From: Roseibium sp. MMSF_3544
GTDB lineage: Bacteria > Pseudomonadota > Alphaproteobacteria > Rhizobiales > Stappiaceae
Length of the DNA stretch: 64,000 nucleotides
Reading direction: 5' to 3'
Assembly (NCBI RefSeq): GCF_030732845.1
Contig: NZ_JASHKA010000005.1
Span: 186,001 to 250,000 of the forward strand
Shown here: piece after piece, positions 1-10,015 of the stretch
Position numbering within the stretch: position 1 is the first letter of the stretch
How the letters are laid out: every line of letters starts with the position of its first letter
Notes under the pieces: generated by a model
What the model saw: only the letters and a program-made list of their open reading frames with translations
Database searches by the model: none
What the model was told of the DNA's origin: nothing
Program-made: the position numbers and the translations under genes

Positions 1-3000
1 CTACCAGCGGATCTCTTCGATTTGAGCGAAATCCACCTTTGTGCCATCGGTGAAGTCGATCGACCCGACTGCGTCATCTGACAGTTCGAGCCTGCCGTTT
101 TCCGTGTCGGTGTTCTCGATTGACCCGCTCGTGATCGTCACGGTCCAGTCCGTACCGTATTCACCGGCTGACGTGACGCCGGGACCTCCACCAAGATCGA
201 TAACATCCGTCCAGCCGCCACCTGTGCCGCCGAAAATGTCATCATTTCCGTCGCCCAGGCCGTGCATGAAAAGGTCTGACCCATCGCCGCCGTAGAGCGT
301 GTCGTCGTCGGCACCGCCAATTATGATGTCATCACCGGATCCACCCGAAATCGTGTCCTGGCCACCTTCGCCGAACAAAAGGTCTCGACCGCTGTTCCCG
401 GTGATCGTATCCGCACCGGCAATGGCACCGCCTTCGACCCGGTCGCTAAATTCCCCGGTCTCGATGGTGTCGTTGCCGCCGATGCCATCGACAGAAAAAG
501 ATTGGCCGGAGCCGCTAAAACTCCCGCTCGCCGTTCCACCTGTCATTTCGTAGTCGTAGTTGCCAGTCACTGAAATCGAGAACGTTTCGGAGACTTCGCC
601 ACCACCCGAGGAGGTGGCAGTCACGGTTAGATCTATCGAGTTCTCGACCTGGCTATCAAAGAAGGAATGGCTGGCGATCGTGACAACGCCGTCTGAATCG
701 ATGCTGAACCGGTCGTCGTCGAGCGTGTAAGTGACGTCACCGCCGCCAGGGTTCATGGCCGAAACGGATATTCCGACTTCCGTGCCAACGTCCGCAACTT
801 CATGAATAGTATTTCTCGATGTATTTGCATCGGAGAGCATCAGGTCTGTGCTCATGGTCAGGTCACCAGATGCGACATCGCCGTCTGCAAAACTGTAGTT
901 TTCGACGTTGGAGACCGTTTTCGTCCCATCGGGTGATCCCGTTCTGGTGTCGATTACGGTGTAGCTGCCATCGCCATTGTCGTAGAAATTATAGTCGCTT
1001 TGCGCCCCGGACAGAACCATCGTGTCGGAACCGGCGCCACCATCTATGGTGTCGTTGCCGCCAAAGCCGTAGATGACATCTTCGTTTGCTGTGCCGTTGA
1101 TGGTGTCACTGCCACTTGTCCCCAGTTCGATACCTACCGTTTCTTCGTAGGTCTGGTTGTCCGAATCCGTTACCTGAACGGTCACGGTGTCGCTCAGTGC
1201 CGTGCTGGCGTCATGCTCGGCGGCGAGAGAAATGTCACCGGTGTTGGTATCAATCTGGAATGCTCCGTCACCATCATCAGTGAAGGAAAAGTTGAACGTG
1301 TCGCCCGCGTCCGAATCAACAACTGTCGCAATGCCTGCGACAACGGAATCTGCGGCAAGGGTCGATTCGCTCACACCGTCAGAAACGATGACCGCATTGT
1401 TGCCCGGATCACCCCAGTTGCCGCCGCTCACGGGGTTCTGGGTCATGCCCGTCACGGAGGTCTCGCCAGTGATCGTGATCTGGTAGGGGCCTGAGGTTGA
1501 TCCGGTTGCCGGGTAATCTCCGGACGTCTCCAGGGACTCGCTGTCGCTCAGCCGCCAGCTGCCGATGACAATCATATAGTCGCCGGCTTCAAGTCCACTC
1601 TCGCTGATATAGGAATCATAGGAACTCGTGCTGCTGTCGCTGCCCCGCGCGCCATCGTCATTGCTCGACACGAGCGTAAAACTGCCGCCACCATTGTCCT
1701 TGTAAAGATAAATCTGGCTGTCCAGGCTGCCGGAGTTGAAGCCATTAGCCAAAACATCGATCGTCAGGTCACCGCCTTCGTGACTGATTGACCAGTGATC
1801 TACCGAACGGGTTCCGGACCCACCGTCTACGATTTCACCCGTAACAACAGCATTCCCGCCTCCCGTCTCCGTCAGGGAGAGGTTTTCGTTGGCTGAGAAG
1901 CTCAGATCCGTCGGTGCATCATTGAGTAGATCCGCGGCGGCAACGGTACCATCCGCAAATGTGAAGTTCTCGACATTTGTGACTGTATCCGTCCCATCCG
2001 GCGATCCTGCGCGGTTATCGACGATGGTGTATGTGCCGCTGTCTTCGGTGATGGTGTAGTCGGACAGATTTCCTGAATATGTCGCTGTGTCGGTCCCTTC
2101 GCCGCCGTCGATCGTATCGTCGCCGCCACTGCCTGCCAGCGTATCACTGCCTGCGCCGCCGACGATATTGTCGTCGCCTGCAGAACCGGTGATGGAGTCG
2201 TCGCCATCTCGGCCCTCGATCTTGTCAACACCGTTCAACGTGACACCGGTGAAATCCCAATCAAGGTCGACGTCGCTTCGTTGAGCCCGCAGCGTTTCAC
2301 CGCTCACCGCGCTGCCGTCGATTTCTTCGATGCCTTGTGTCGCGGCATTAAAGGTATTTTCCAGCTCGAACTCCGTTCCGGTGTCGGCTGAAAGAACAAG
2401 CCTGTCCGTTCCAGATGTGCCCGTATCTGAAATGGTGTCGGCTCGGCCATCCCCACGCAGAAGATAGGTGTCGCTGCCTTCTCCGCCCATCATTGTGTCG
2501 TTGTCGGTCCCGGCGCCGCCGTCGAGCGTATCGTCGCCCGTGCTGCCCATCAGCGTGTCGGTGCCGTCGCCGCCGTCAAGATCGCCGCCATCCGTATGAG
2601 CTGTGATGGCGTCGTTGCCGGAACCTCCGGTAATGGTGGTTTCCGCCACCCCCGTATCGGTCATCGTCACGCCGGTGTCGGCAAGTTCCAGATCTTCAAC
2701 CACGTCAGCGACGCTGATGGTGAACGTTTCCTGCGACGTGGAGCCGTCCGTTGATGTCGCGGTCACGGTCAGGGAGACAGTCGGTTCCGTCTCATAGTCA
2801 AACGCAGCACCAGCCGCGACCGTTACGGTACCGTCCGCTTCAACATCGAACCGGTCGTCATCTACGGAGTAAGTCACAGTATCAGTTGCGTCACCATCAG
2901 ACGCGGACGCTGTGATCCCGACGGCAGTACCGGCGGCAGCGTTCTCGGCGATTGAGTTCGCAGCCGCATCCGTGTCGGTAACAGCAGACGTGTCTTCCTC

Positions 3001-6000
3001 ATCGACGTCGGAGACGCTGATGGTGAATGTTTCCTCGGAAGTTGATCCATCCCTGGATTCAGCCGTCACCGTCACATCGACCGTGCCTTCGGTCTCGGCG
3101 TCGAAAGTCGCACCTGTTGCGACGGTCACTGTGCCGTCGGCAGCGACCTCAAACCGATTGTCGTCGATGGAGTAGGTCACGGTGTCGCTGACATCGCCGT
3201 CCGTCGCCGAAGCCGTTATGCCTGTTGCCGCTCCGGCAGTGGCGTTTTCGGCGATTGTGTTAGCAGCGGTATCAGAGTCCGTGACGGCAGAAACATCTTC
3301 CTCATCGGCGTCTGAGACGTTGATCGTGAAGGTTTCCTGGGAAGTCGATCCGTCCGTGGATTCAGCTGTGACGGTCACGTCGATGGAACCTTCGGTTTCA
3401 GCGTCGAAAGCCGCGCCTGTTGCGACGGTCACTGTGCCATCGTCAGCAACGTCAAACCGGTCGTCGTCTACTGAATACGAGACAGAATCGGAAACGTCAT
3501 CGTCGCTGGCGACGATAGTCACGCCGACTTCGGTCCCTTCCGCCGCATTTTCGGCAATTGTGTTCGCGTTCAGGTTCGTGTCCGAGACATCTGAAATGAT
3601 GAATTCGTTGACGTCGGAAACGGTAATCGTGAAGGTTTCCTGGGACGTGGAACCATCGGTCGACGAGACCGTCACTGTGACATCGATTGAGCCTTCAGTC
3701 TCGGCGTCGAAGACTGCGTCGCTTGCGACGGTCACTGTGCCATCGGCAGCGACCTCGAAGCGGTCGTCGTCGACAGAGTAGGTGACCGTGTCAGTGACAT
3801 CGCCATCGGAAGCGGAGGCCGTAATGCCGGTGGCAGCTCCTGCAGTGGCGTTCTCTGCAATCGTGTTGTCGGCTGCGTCCGTATCGGTGACAGCAGACAC
3901 GTCTTCCTCATCGACATCCGAGACGCTGATTGTGAAGGTCTCTTCGGAGGTTGACCCATCCGTGGATTCAGCGGTGACAGTGACATCAACCGTACCTTCA
4001 GTCTCAGCGTCGAACGCGGCACCGTCCGCGACGGTCACCGTCCCATCGGCGGCGACTTCAAAGCGGTCGTCGTCCACGGAATAGGTGACCGTGTCGGTGA
4101 CGTCGCCGTCGGCAGCGGAGGCGGTAATGCCTGTTGCGGCACCGGCTGTGGCATTCTCTGCGATCGTGTTGGCAGCGCCGTCCGCATCGGTAACGGCCGA
4201 AACGTCCTCTTCGTCAACGTCCGATACGCTGATTGTGAAGGTCTCTTCGGACGTCGACCCGTCCGTTGATTCAGCTGTCACGGTGACATCAACCGTGACC
4301 TCGGTCTCGGCATCGAAGACTGCGCCGCTTGCGACGGTTACTGTGCCATCCGCGGCGACTTCAAATCGGTCGTCGTCTACGGAATAGGTGACCGTGTCAG
4401 TGACATCGCCGTCGGTGGCCGAGGCGATGATTCCAGTGGCAGCTCCTGCAGTGGCGTTCTCTGCGATGGTGTTGTGTGCTGCGTCCTTATCGCTGACAGC
4501 AGACACGTCTTCCTCATCAACGTCCGAGACGCTGATTGTGAAGGTCTCTTCGGAAGTCGATCCATCCGTTGATTCAGCCGTGACAGTGACATCGACCGTG
4601 CCTTCCGTCTCAGCGTCGAAGACGGCATCGCTTGCGACGGTCACCGTGCCATCGGCGGCGACTTCAAATCGGTCGTCGTCGACAGAGTAAGTGACCGTGT
4701 CAGTGACATCGCCATCGGAAGCGGAGGCCGTAATGCCGGTGGCGGCTCCTGCAGTGGCGTTTTCGGCGATTTTGTTAGCGGCGCCGTCCGTATCCGAAAC
4801 GGCCGAAACGTCCTCTTCGTCAACGTCCGAGACGCTGATTGTGAAGGTCTCTTCGGACGTCGAACCATCCGTTGATTCAGCCGTGACAGTGACATCAACC
4901 GTACCCTCGGTCTCGGCGTCGAAGACTGCACCGCTTGCGACGGTTACTGTGCCATCGGCCGCAACTTCAAAGCGGTCGTCGTCGACAGAGTAGGTGACCG
5001 TGTCAGTGACATCGCCATCGGAAGCGGAGGCCGTAATGCCTGTAGCGGCACCGGCTGTGGCATTCTCGGCAATTGTATTGTCGGTGGCATCCGCGTCGGT
5101 GACAACCGAAACGTCCTCCTCATCGACATCCGAGACGTTGATTGTGAAGGTCTCTTCGGAAGTCGATCCATCCGTTGATTCAGCCGTGACTGTGACATCA
5201 ACCGTGCCCTCGGTCTCGGCGTCGAACGCGGCACCGTCCGCGACGGACACCGTGCCATCGGCCGCAACTTCAAAGCGGTCGTCGTCTACGGAATAGGTGA
5301 CCGTGTCAGTGACATCGCCATCGGATGCAGCCGCATTGATGCCGGTGGCAGCTCCAGCGGTTACGTTTTCGGCGATTGTGTTAGCAGCGCCGTCCGTATC
5401 GCTGACAGCAGAGACGTCTTCTTCATCCACGTCCGAGACGCTGATCGTAAAGGTCTCTTCGGAAGTTGATCCATCCGTTGATTCAGCCGTGACTGTGACA
5501 TCAACCGTGCCTTCTGTCTCGGCGTCGAACGCGGCACCGTCCGCGACGGTCACCCTCCCATCGGCGGCAACTTCGAACCGGTCGTCGTCTACGGTGTAAG
5601 TAACAGTGTCAGTGACATCGCCATCGGAAGCGGAGGCCGTAATGCCTGTGGCGGCACCGGCTGCGGCATTCTCTGCGATGGTGTTGTCGGCTGTGTCTGT
5701 ATCGGTGACAGCAGACACGTCTTCCTCATCAACGTCCGAGACGCTGATTGTGAAGGTCTCTTCGGAAGTTGATCCATCCGTGGACTCTGCTGTCACAGTG
5801 ACATCAATTGTGCCCTCGGTCTCAGCGTCGAAGACTGCGCCTGCTGCGACGGTTACTGTGCCGTCGTCCGCGATTTCAAAGCGGTCGTCGTCGACTGAAT
5901 AGGTGACCGTGTCACTAACATTTACATCTTCAGCGTGAGCTGTAATGCCGACGGTCGTACCGGCACTGGCATTCTCGGCAATTGTATTTGACGCACTATC

Positions 6001-9000
6001 CGTGTCGGTCAAATTGTTTATGTCTTGCACGACAAGATCGCCGGCGAGGGTATCGCCATCCAGGAACCGGAAGTTTTCGACGTTTCGGACCGTGTCGGTA
6101 CCGTCGGGCGAACCTGGTCGTGTATCCGTGACGGTGAAGCTACCGTCCGGGTTTTCAACCACATCATAGTCGTCGCGATTGCCGCTGAAGGAGGCCGTAT
6201 CGTTGCCGGAGCCGCCGTCCAGCTCGTCGTCGCCCGCTCCGCTCACGAGCGTGTCGTTGCCTTCGCCGCCGTCGATTTCACCGCCATCTTCATGCGCTAC
6301 GATCGTATCGTCACCGGATCCGCCCGTAATAGAGGTTTCCGATACACCTGTATCGGTGAACACCACGCCGCCGCCGTCGAGCTGCAAGTTCTCGGCAATG
6401 TCATCAAAGGTGACGGTGAATGTTTCGCTTATCGAGCGGCCGCCACTGTCGGTGGCTGTCACGATGACATCGACAGACGGTTCGGTTTCAAAGTCGATGC
6501 TTTCGCCCGCCTTTAGGCGCAACATGCCGTTTACAATCTGAAAACGGTCATCCGAGACGAAATAACTATGCGTGTCGCCGGCATCTGGGTCGGTGATCGA
6601 AAGGGCGCCGACAATTGCACCAGCTGAGTTTTCGCTAAGCACAACGCTTTGGTAGTTTGCGAGTGTTGCGTCGGCATAGACTGACAATCCCTCGCCATGA
6701 ATCGTTCCGAGGAAATCGCCGCCCGTTCTGCCCTGGCTGCTGCCGCCGCCAATGGTGCCCACGCCAATGTGGTTGCCGCCGTCCCAATCGCTGTCCGTCC
6801 AACCGATCTGCTGCGCAACCAGACTGTTGGAGTCATTCATTTCATCAAGCGCAAGCACGCCCGACATCAACAGCGAGATGGTGTCGGTATCCTTGTTCAA
6901 TTCCAGCGCGATGTTGTACTCGGTATCCGCCAGGATGTCGGCGCTCAGCTCAAGGTCGTTGCCATTGCCTGCATAGACATTGATGCGGCCATCCTCGATG
7001 ACCACGTTGAGACCGCGTCCACCGCCACCGGTTTCAAACAGTGTCTGGGCAGTGGTGACATCGGACGCCGTGGTGAACGACATTGTAAAAACGTTGCTAT
7101 CGGTCTCAAGCCCCATGTCAGAGATACTGGCGGCGCTGGTGTAACCGTCGGCGGCGACAAAATCGGCACGGTTGTCGATATTCAACGTGAGCGCGGTCGG
7201 TGCTTCGTTCACATCCTTGACCGCGATTGTGACGGCTTCTGAGTAGGTGAGGCCGTCTGCGTCCTTCACCTGGATCGTGACGACATGCTCGTCAGCATTT
7301 TCGTGATCGAGTGCGGCGCCGTCTTTCACACGGATTTCATTGCCGAAAATCTCAAAGTAGCCGGATGGATCATCGGTGATTTCGTATGTGTGGCTGTCAC
7401 CATCGTCCTCATCCGTCGTGGACAGCGTAGCAACCACCGTGCCTGCAGCACTGTTTTCGTCGACAGCGGGCTGGAGATAGTCGTCGAGCGCTGCGTCTGC
7501 ATAAACAGACAGGCCGTCGCCATTGATGGTTCCAAGGAAGTCCCCACCAGTGTTCCCCTGGCTGCTTCGACCGCCTATGGTGCCGACACCGATGTGATTG
7601 CCGCCGTCCCAGTCGCTGTCTGTCCAGCCGGTTTGCTGGTCAGCTAAGCTGTTGGAAACATTCATTTCGTGAAGTGGCAACTCGTCCGACATCAAAAGCG
7701 TAAGCGTGTCGGTATCCTTGTTGAGTTCAAGCGCGAAATTGTAGTCGGTCTCTGGCGAAATCTCGGCGCTGAGTTCAAGGTCGTTCCCGTTGCCGGCATA
7801 TATGTTCAGGCGGCCATCCTCGATGACCACGTTCAGTCCATAGACGTTGCCGCCGGTTTCAAACAGCGTTTGCGGCGTGGTGACATCCGATGCTGTCGTG
7901 AAAGACATGGAGAACACGTTGCTATTGCTCTCCAGACCCATGTCCGAAATGCTGGTCCTGGAAACATAGTCTTGAGCAGCGGTGAAATCGGCCGCGTGTT
8001 CAGGATCCAAAATGAGCGCCGCTGGAGCCTCGTTCACGTCATTGACCGTGAGCGTGACAGCTTCGGAGTAGGTCAGACCAGCAGCGTCTTGAACTTCGAT
8101 CGTGACGATATGCTCGCCAGCTGTTTCGTGATCGAGATCGGCGCCGTGCTTGACCCGGATTTCGTTGCCGACAATTTCGAAAAAGCCGGACGGGTCTTCC
8201 GTGATTTCATAGGTATGAGTGTCGTCTGCATCCTTGTCTGTCGTGGACAGGGTTGCGACAACCGTTCCCGCGGCACTGTTCTCGTCAACGGCGCCGCCGG
8301 CAACACCAATATCGGTCGGAGCCTCGTCAATCACGTTGGTTACGTCGATTGAAAATTTTTCTGAAGAATTGGATCCGTCAGACGAAAGGGCCGTCACCGT
8401 AAGGTCGATCGAACTTTCGGTCTCCGCATCGAAAACTGCACCATCTGCAATCGTTACGGTTCCGTCGCCGGAAACGACAAAACGGTCGTCGCTGACGGAG
8501 TAGATGACGGCATCTGAGATATCGGAATCTTCAGCAAAGGCGGTGATCCCGACTTCGTCGCCGGCACCCGCGTTCTCGGCGACGGCATTCTCAGCTGTGT
8601 CGATGTCGGAAACGTCGGAAACCGAGTGCTCGTTGATGTCTGAAACGCTCAGGTTGAACATCTGGGAAGACGTTGAACCATCGCTGGAAATTGCCGTAAC
8701 GGTGAAGGAGACGTCACCTTCCGTGTCGGCGTCGAATGTGGCGCCTTCCGCGACGGTGACGACACCGTCGTTGTCGATTTCGAAACGCGGGTCGTCCACC
8801 TGGTAACTGACTGTGGCAGTTACATCCGGATCCGTTGCTTGCGCAGTTATGCCGACTGTTGTGCCTTGCGTAGCATTTTCGGCAATCACGTCTTCGGTGG
8901 CGTCAATGTCGGTAACCGGCGAAACGTCGCCTTCATCGACATCGTTGACGGATATCGTGAATGTTTCCGTACGGGTCTCGCCATCAGAAGCCGTGGCGAG

Positions 9001-9864
9001 AACCACAATATTGTGCGTTCCGGCCGTTTCTGCGTCCAGTTCTCCTGCGACGGAGACGATGCCGGTGACAGGGTCGATCGAGAACAATCCATCCGCATCG
9101 TTCAAAAGGCTGTAGGTTACGCTCGCTCCATCAGCAACGCCGGCATTTGCCGTGATGCCGGTCGCGTCGCCAACCTCTGCGTCTTCATTGACGGCATTTT
9201 CATCAACGTCTGTGTCGGAAATGGCCGTGAGCCCAGAACCAACGGTATCTGTTTCTACTTCACTTGTCTGCGAGGCGGCCGATTGACTGGACGGTGCCGG
9301 GGTGTCGGCTTGCGTTCCGTTTGTCTCAGGTTGCGGATTTGTCGCTTCGGTTTGGACCGGTCGGGGGTCGATCTCTGACCGTTGGCTTCCGGTGCCGCTA
9401 TTTGAGGGACTGGGGCCGGCATTGTTTTCACGCTCATGAAGGTCCGGCGCAAGCGCGGCCCCGGACAGGCTCGCCGCTGTCTGTGCGAAACCGTCGGCAG
9501 ATCCGCTGTTTGCTTGAGAATCGACACTCAGATCGACCGGAATGTCTTTGGCGAGATCGAAAGCCTGCGGTGCTTGACCGCTTTCTTCAGCGATATTGGC
9601 GTCGCCTTCGTGACTTCCAAGGTGCAAGTTGGAGTTGACCTGCTCACTGGACAAGCCCTTGTCCTGGGTCAGGTGGTAGTCATGGGCTTTGTCGAGATGC
9701 TGATCGCGCGTGTCGAGCAACCCGGAATGGAGATAGTTTTCCGAATTGATTGTGGTTCCACTGTCCGTGTCGCCGTCCGCCTTACGGGGCGTCGTCTGCT
9801 GATCCCGATTTTCGGTGTCGTTTGCCATCCGGTTGAAAGCCCGCACAATTTCCGATGATGCCAC
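1..9864 (-). CDS. Giant cadherin-like / RTX adhesin, type I secreted (3287 aa)
   Basis: Likely a surface or released adhesin exported through a type I secretion channel. Order along the protein: a Ser/Thr/Gln/Asp-rich linker (about 1-205); cadherin-like modules (about 210-610); two LamG/concanavalin-like modules (about 612-799 and 887-1072), each preceded by a cadherin-like module; RTX nonapeptides (about 1180-1220); eleven tandem 101-residue cadherin-like modules (about 1285-2392); more RTX (about 2410-2590); a PPC-like beta domain (about 2660-2805); further cadherin-like and RTX blocks. It ends in a type I secretion target region with the motif GDGNDDIFGG and a terminal EEIRW. No Sec signal peptide is seen, as expected. 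The start is GTG at 9864 with AAGGA about 12 nt upstream; an ATG 12 codons downstream has no visible ribosome site. The stop is at position 1-3, so the gene is complete. The divergent ABC genes at 10016-13962 are the probable exporter; no HlyD or TolC partner is in the window. The binding target is unknown. Confidence 0.93.
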   Translation of the reverse strand: MASSEIVRAFNRMANDTENRDQQTTPRKADGDTDSGTTINSENYLHSGLLDTRDQHLDKAHDYHLTQDKGLSSEQVNSNLHLGSHEGDANIAEESGQAPQAFDLAKDIPVDLSVDSQANSGSADGFAQTAASLSGAALAPDLHERENNAGPSPSNSGTGSQRSEIDPRPVQTEATNPQPETNGTQADTPAPSSQSAASQTSEVETDTVGSGLTAISDTDVDENAVNEDAEVGDATGITANAGVADGASVTYSLLNDADGLFSIDPVTGIVSVAGELDAETAGTHNIVVLATASDGETRTETFTISVNDVDEGDVSPVTDIDATEDVIAENATQGTTVGITAQATDPDVTATVSYQVDDPRFEIDNDGVVTVAEGATFDADTEGDVSFTVTAISSDGSTSSQMFNLSVSDINEHSVSDVSDIDTAENAVAENAGAGDEVGITAFAEDSDISDAVIYSVSDDRFVVSGDGTVTIADGAVFDAETESSIDLTVTALSSDGSNSSEKFSIDVTNVIDEAPTDIGVAGGAVDENSAAGTVVATLSTTDKDADDTHTYEITEDPSGFFEIVGNEIRVKHGADLDHETAGEHIVTIEVQDAAGLTYSEAVTLTVNDVNEAPAALILDPEHAADFTAAQDYVSRTSISDMGLESNSNVFSMSFTTASDVTTPQTLFETGGNVYGLNVVIEDGRLNIYAGNGNDLELSAEISPETDYNFALELNKDTDTLTLLMSDELPLHEMNVSNSLADQQTGWTDSDWDGGNHIGVGTIGGRSSQGNTGGDFLGTINGDGLSVYADAALDDYLQPAVDENSAAGTVVATLSTTDEDDGDSHTYEITDDPSGYFEIFGNEIRVKDGAALDHENADEHVVTIQVKDADGLTYSEAVTIAVKDVNEAPTALTLNIDNRADFVAADGYTSAASISDMGLETDSNVFTMSFTTASDVTTAQTLFETGGGGRGLNVVIEDGRINVYAGNGNDLELSADILADTEYNIALELNKDTDTISLLMSGVLALDEMNDSNSLVAQQIGWTDSDWDGGNHIGVGTIGGGSSQGRTGGDFLGTIHGEGLSVYADATLANYQSVVLSENSAGAIVGALSITDPDAGDTHSYFVSDDRFQIVNGMLRLKAGESIDFETEPSVDVIVTATDSGGRSISETFTVTFDDIAENLQLDGGGVVFTDTGVSETSITGGSGDDTIVAHEDGGEIDGGEGNDTLVSGAGDDELDGGSGNDTASFSGNRDDYDVVENPDGSFTVTDTRPGSPDGTDTVRNVENFRFLDGDTLAGDLVVQDINNLTDTDSASNTIAENASAGTTVGITAHAEDVNVSDTVTYSVDDDRFEIADDGTVTVAAGAVFDAETEGTIDVTVTAESTDGSTSEETFTISVSDVDEEDVSAVTDTDTADNTIAENAAAGAATGITASASDGDVTDTVTYTVDDDRFEVAADGRVTVADGAAFDAETEGTVDVTVTAESTDGSTSEETFTISVSDVDEEDVSAVSDTDGAANTIAENVTAGAATGINAAASDGDVTDTVTYSVDDDRFEVAADGTVSVADGAAFDAETEGTVDVTVTAESTDGSTSEETFTINVSDVDEEDVSVVTDADATDNTIAENATAGAATGITASASDGDVTDTVTYSVDDDRFEVAADGTVTVASGAVFDAETEGTVDVTVTAESTDGSTSEETFTISVSDVDEEDVSAVSDTDGAANKIAENATAGAATGITASASDGDVTDTVTYSVDDDRFEVAADGTVTVASDAVFDAETEGTVDVTVTAESTDGSTSEETFTISVSDVDEEDVSAVSDKDAAHNTIAENATAGAATGIIASATDGDVTDTVTYSVDDDRFEVAADGTVTVASGAVFDAETEVTVDVTVTAESTDGSTSEETFTISVSDVDEEDVSAVTDADGAANTIAENATAGAATGITASAADGDVTDTVTYSVDDDRFEVAADGTVTVADGAAFDAETEGTVDVTVTAESTDGSTSEETFTISVSDVDEEDVSAVTDTDAADNTIAENATAGAATGITASASDGDVTDTVTYSVDDDRFEVAADGTVTVASDAVFDAETEGSIDVTVTVSSTDGSTSQETFTITVSDVNEFIISDVSDTNLNANTIAENAAEGTEVGVTIVASDDDVSDSVSYSVDDDRFDVADDGTVTVATGAAFDAETEGSIDVTVTAESTDGSTSQETFTINVSDADEEDVSAVTDSDTAANTIAENATAGAATGITASATDGDVSDTVTYSIDDNRFEVAADGTVTVATGATFDAETEGTVDVTVTAESRDGSTSEETFTISVSDVDEEDTSAVTDTDAAANSIAENAAAGTAVGITASASDGDATDTVTYSVDDDRFDVEADGTVTVAAGAAFDYETEPTVSLTVTATSTDGSTSQETFTISVADVVEDLELADTGVTMTDTGVAETTITGGSGNDAITAHTDGGDLDGGDGTDTLMGSTGDDTLDGGAGTDNDTMMGGEGSDTYLLRGDGRADTISDTGTSGTDRLVLSADTGTEFELENTFNAATQGIEEIDGSAVSGETLRAQRSDVDLDWDFTGVTLNGVDKIEGRDGDDSITGSAGDDNIVGGAGSDTLAGSGGDDTIDGGEGTDTATYSGNLSDYTITEDSGTYTIVDNRAGSPDGTDTVTNVENFTFADGTVAAADLLNDAPTDLSFSANENLSLTETGGGNAVVTGEIVDGGSGTRSVDHWSISHEGGDLTIDVLANGFNSGSLDSQIYLYKDNGGGSFTLVSSNDDGARGSDSSTSSYDSYISESGLEAGDYMIVIGSWRLSDSESLETSGDYPATGSTSGPYQITITGETSVTGMTQNPVSGGNWGDPGNNAVIVSDGVSESTLAADSVVAGIATVVDSDAGDTFNFSFTDDGDGAFQIDTNTGDISLAAEHDASTALSDTVTVQVTDSDNQTYEETVGIELGTSGSDTINGTANEDVIYGFGGNDTIDGGAGSDTMVLSGAQSDYNFYDNGDGSYTVIDTRTGSPDGTKTVSNVENYSFADGDVASGDLTMSTDLMLSDANTSRNTIHEVADVGTEVGISVSAMNPGGGDVTYTLDDDRFSIDSDGVVTIASHSFFDSQVENSIDLTVTATSSGGGEVSETFSISVTGNYDYEMTGGTASGSFSGSGQSFSVDGIGGNDTIETGEFSDRVEGGAIAGADTITGNSGRDLLFGEGGQDTISGGSGDDIIIGGADDDTLYGGDGSDLFMHGLGDGNDDIFGGTGGGWTDVIDLGGGPGVTSAGEYGTDWTVTITSGSIENTDTENGRLELSDDAVGSIDFTDGTKVDFAQIEEIRW
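2680..6015 (-). repeat. Eleven tandem 303-bp units inside the adhesin gene
   Basis: Eleven consecutive in-frame units of 101 codons encode cadherin-like modules. Each carries the landmarks NTIAENA, DDDRFEVAADGTVTVA, FDAETEG and DGSTSEETFTISVSDVDEED. Units 2-7 are nearly identical in protein sequence. The first unit and the last four are more diverged, which is the pattern expected if the centre of the array has been homogenised by recombination. Acidic DxD-type residues at the module joints suggest calcium-stiffened linkers. Boundaries are approximate. Confidence 0.92.
6640..8290 (-). repeat. Tandem duplication (about 825 bp) of a cadherin + LamG-like unit
   Basis: Two adjacent in-frame copies, about 7465-8290 and 6640-7464, each encode a cadherin-like module starting VDENSAAGTVVATLSTTD followed by a LamG/concanavalin-like module. 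Shared landmarks in the second part include SISDMGLE, SFTTASDVTT, LNVVIEDGR, YAGNGNDLELSA and TDSDWDGGNHIGVGTIGG. The copies are clearly homologous but more diverged than the 303-bp array, so this duplication is probably older. LamG-type folds often bind glycans, which would make these the likely ligand-binding part. Confidence 0.85.
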
Positions 9865-9980
9865 TCAACGACGTCGTCCTTAATAAAGCTGTAAAATGCG
9901 CGCTGAAATGCGGGGCTGCATTTGAATAAATTTCTGAAAACACAGCGTAAGGTAAACTGTTTTTAAACCGGAGCACCACA

Positions 9981-10012
9981 CTTTGGTTAAGCGTGGACAC
10001 GACTCTGGTTAA
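9981..10012. promoter_or_regulatory. Paired CtrA-like TTAACCA half-sites in the divergent adhesin/ABC promoter region
   Basis: The 151-bp gap 9865-10015 separates the adhesin gene from the divergent ABC genes. It holds a direct repeat CTYTGGTTAA at 9981-9990 and 10003-10012, starts 22 bp apart (about two helical turns). Read on the minus strand each copy contains TTAACCA, which resembles the CtrA half-site TTAACCAT known from alphaproteobacteria. The sites lie 117-148 bp upstream of the adhesin start and directly in front of the ABC start codon. CtrA control is inferred, not shown. Confidence 0.35.
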
Positions 10013-10015
10013 CTT

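Noticed and set aside
1000-1494. A 164-codon plus-strand open frame inside the adhesin gene
   Set aside because: It lies opposite RTX/cadherin codons with low-complexity composition, has no ribosome site, and matches no family; a mirror frame.
3182-5902. A ladder of open frames of about 100 codons on the plus strand opposite the adhesin array, each ending near the same base of the 303-bp repeat
   Set aside because: Their lockstep spacing follows the repeat period of the real minus-strand gene. They have no ribosome sites or family features, so they are mirror frames of the adhesin codons.
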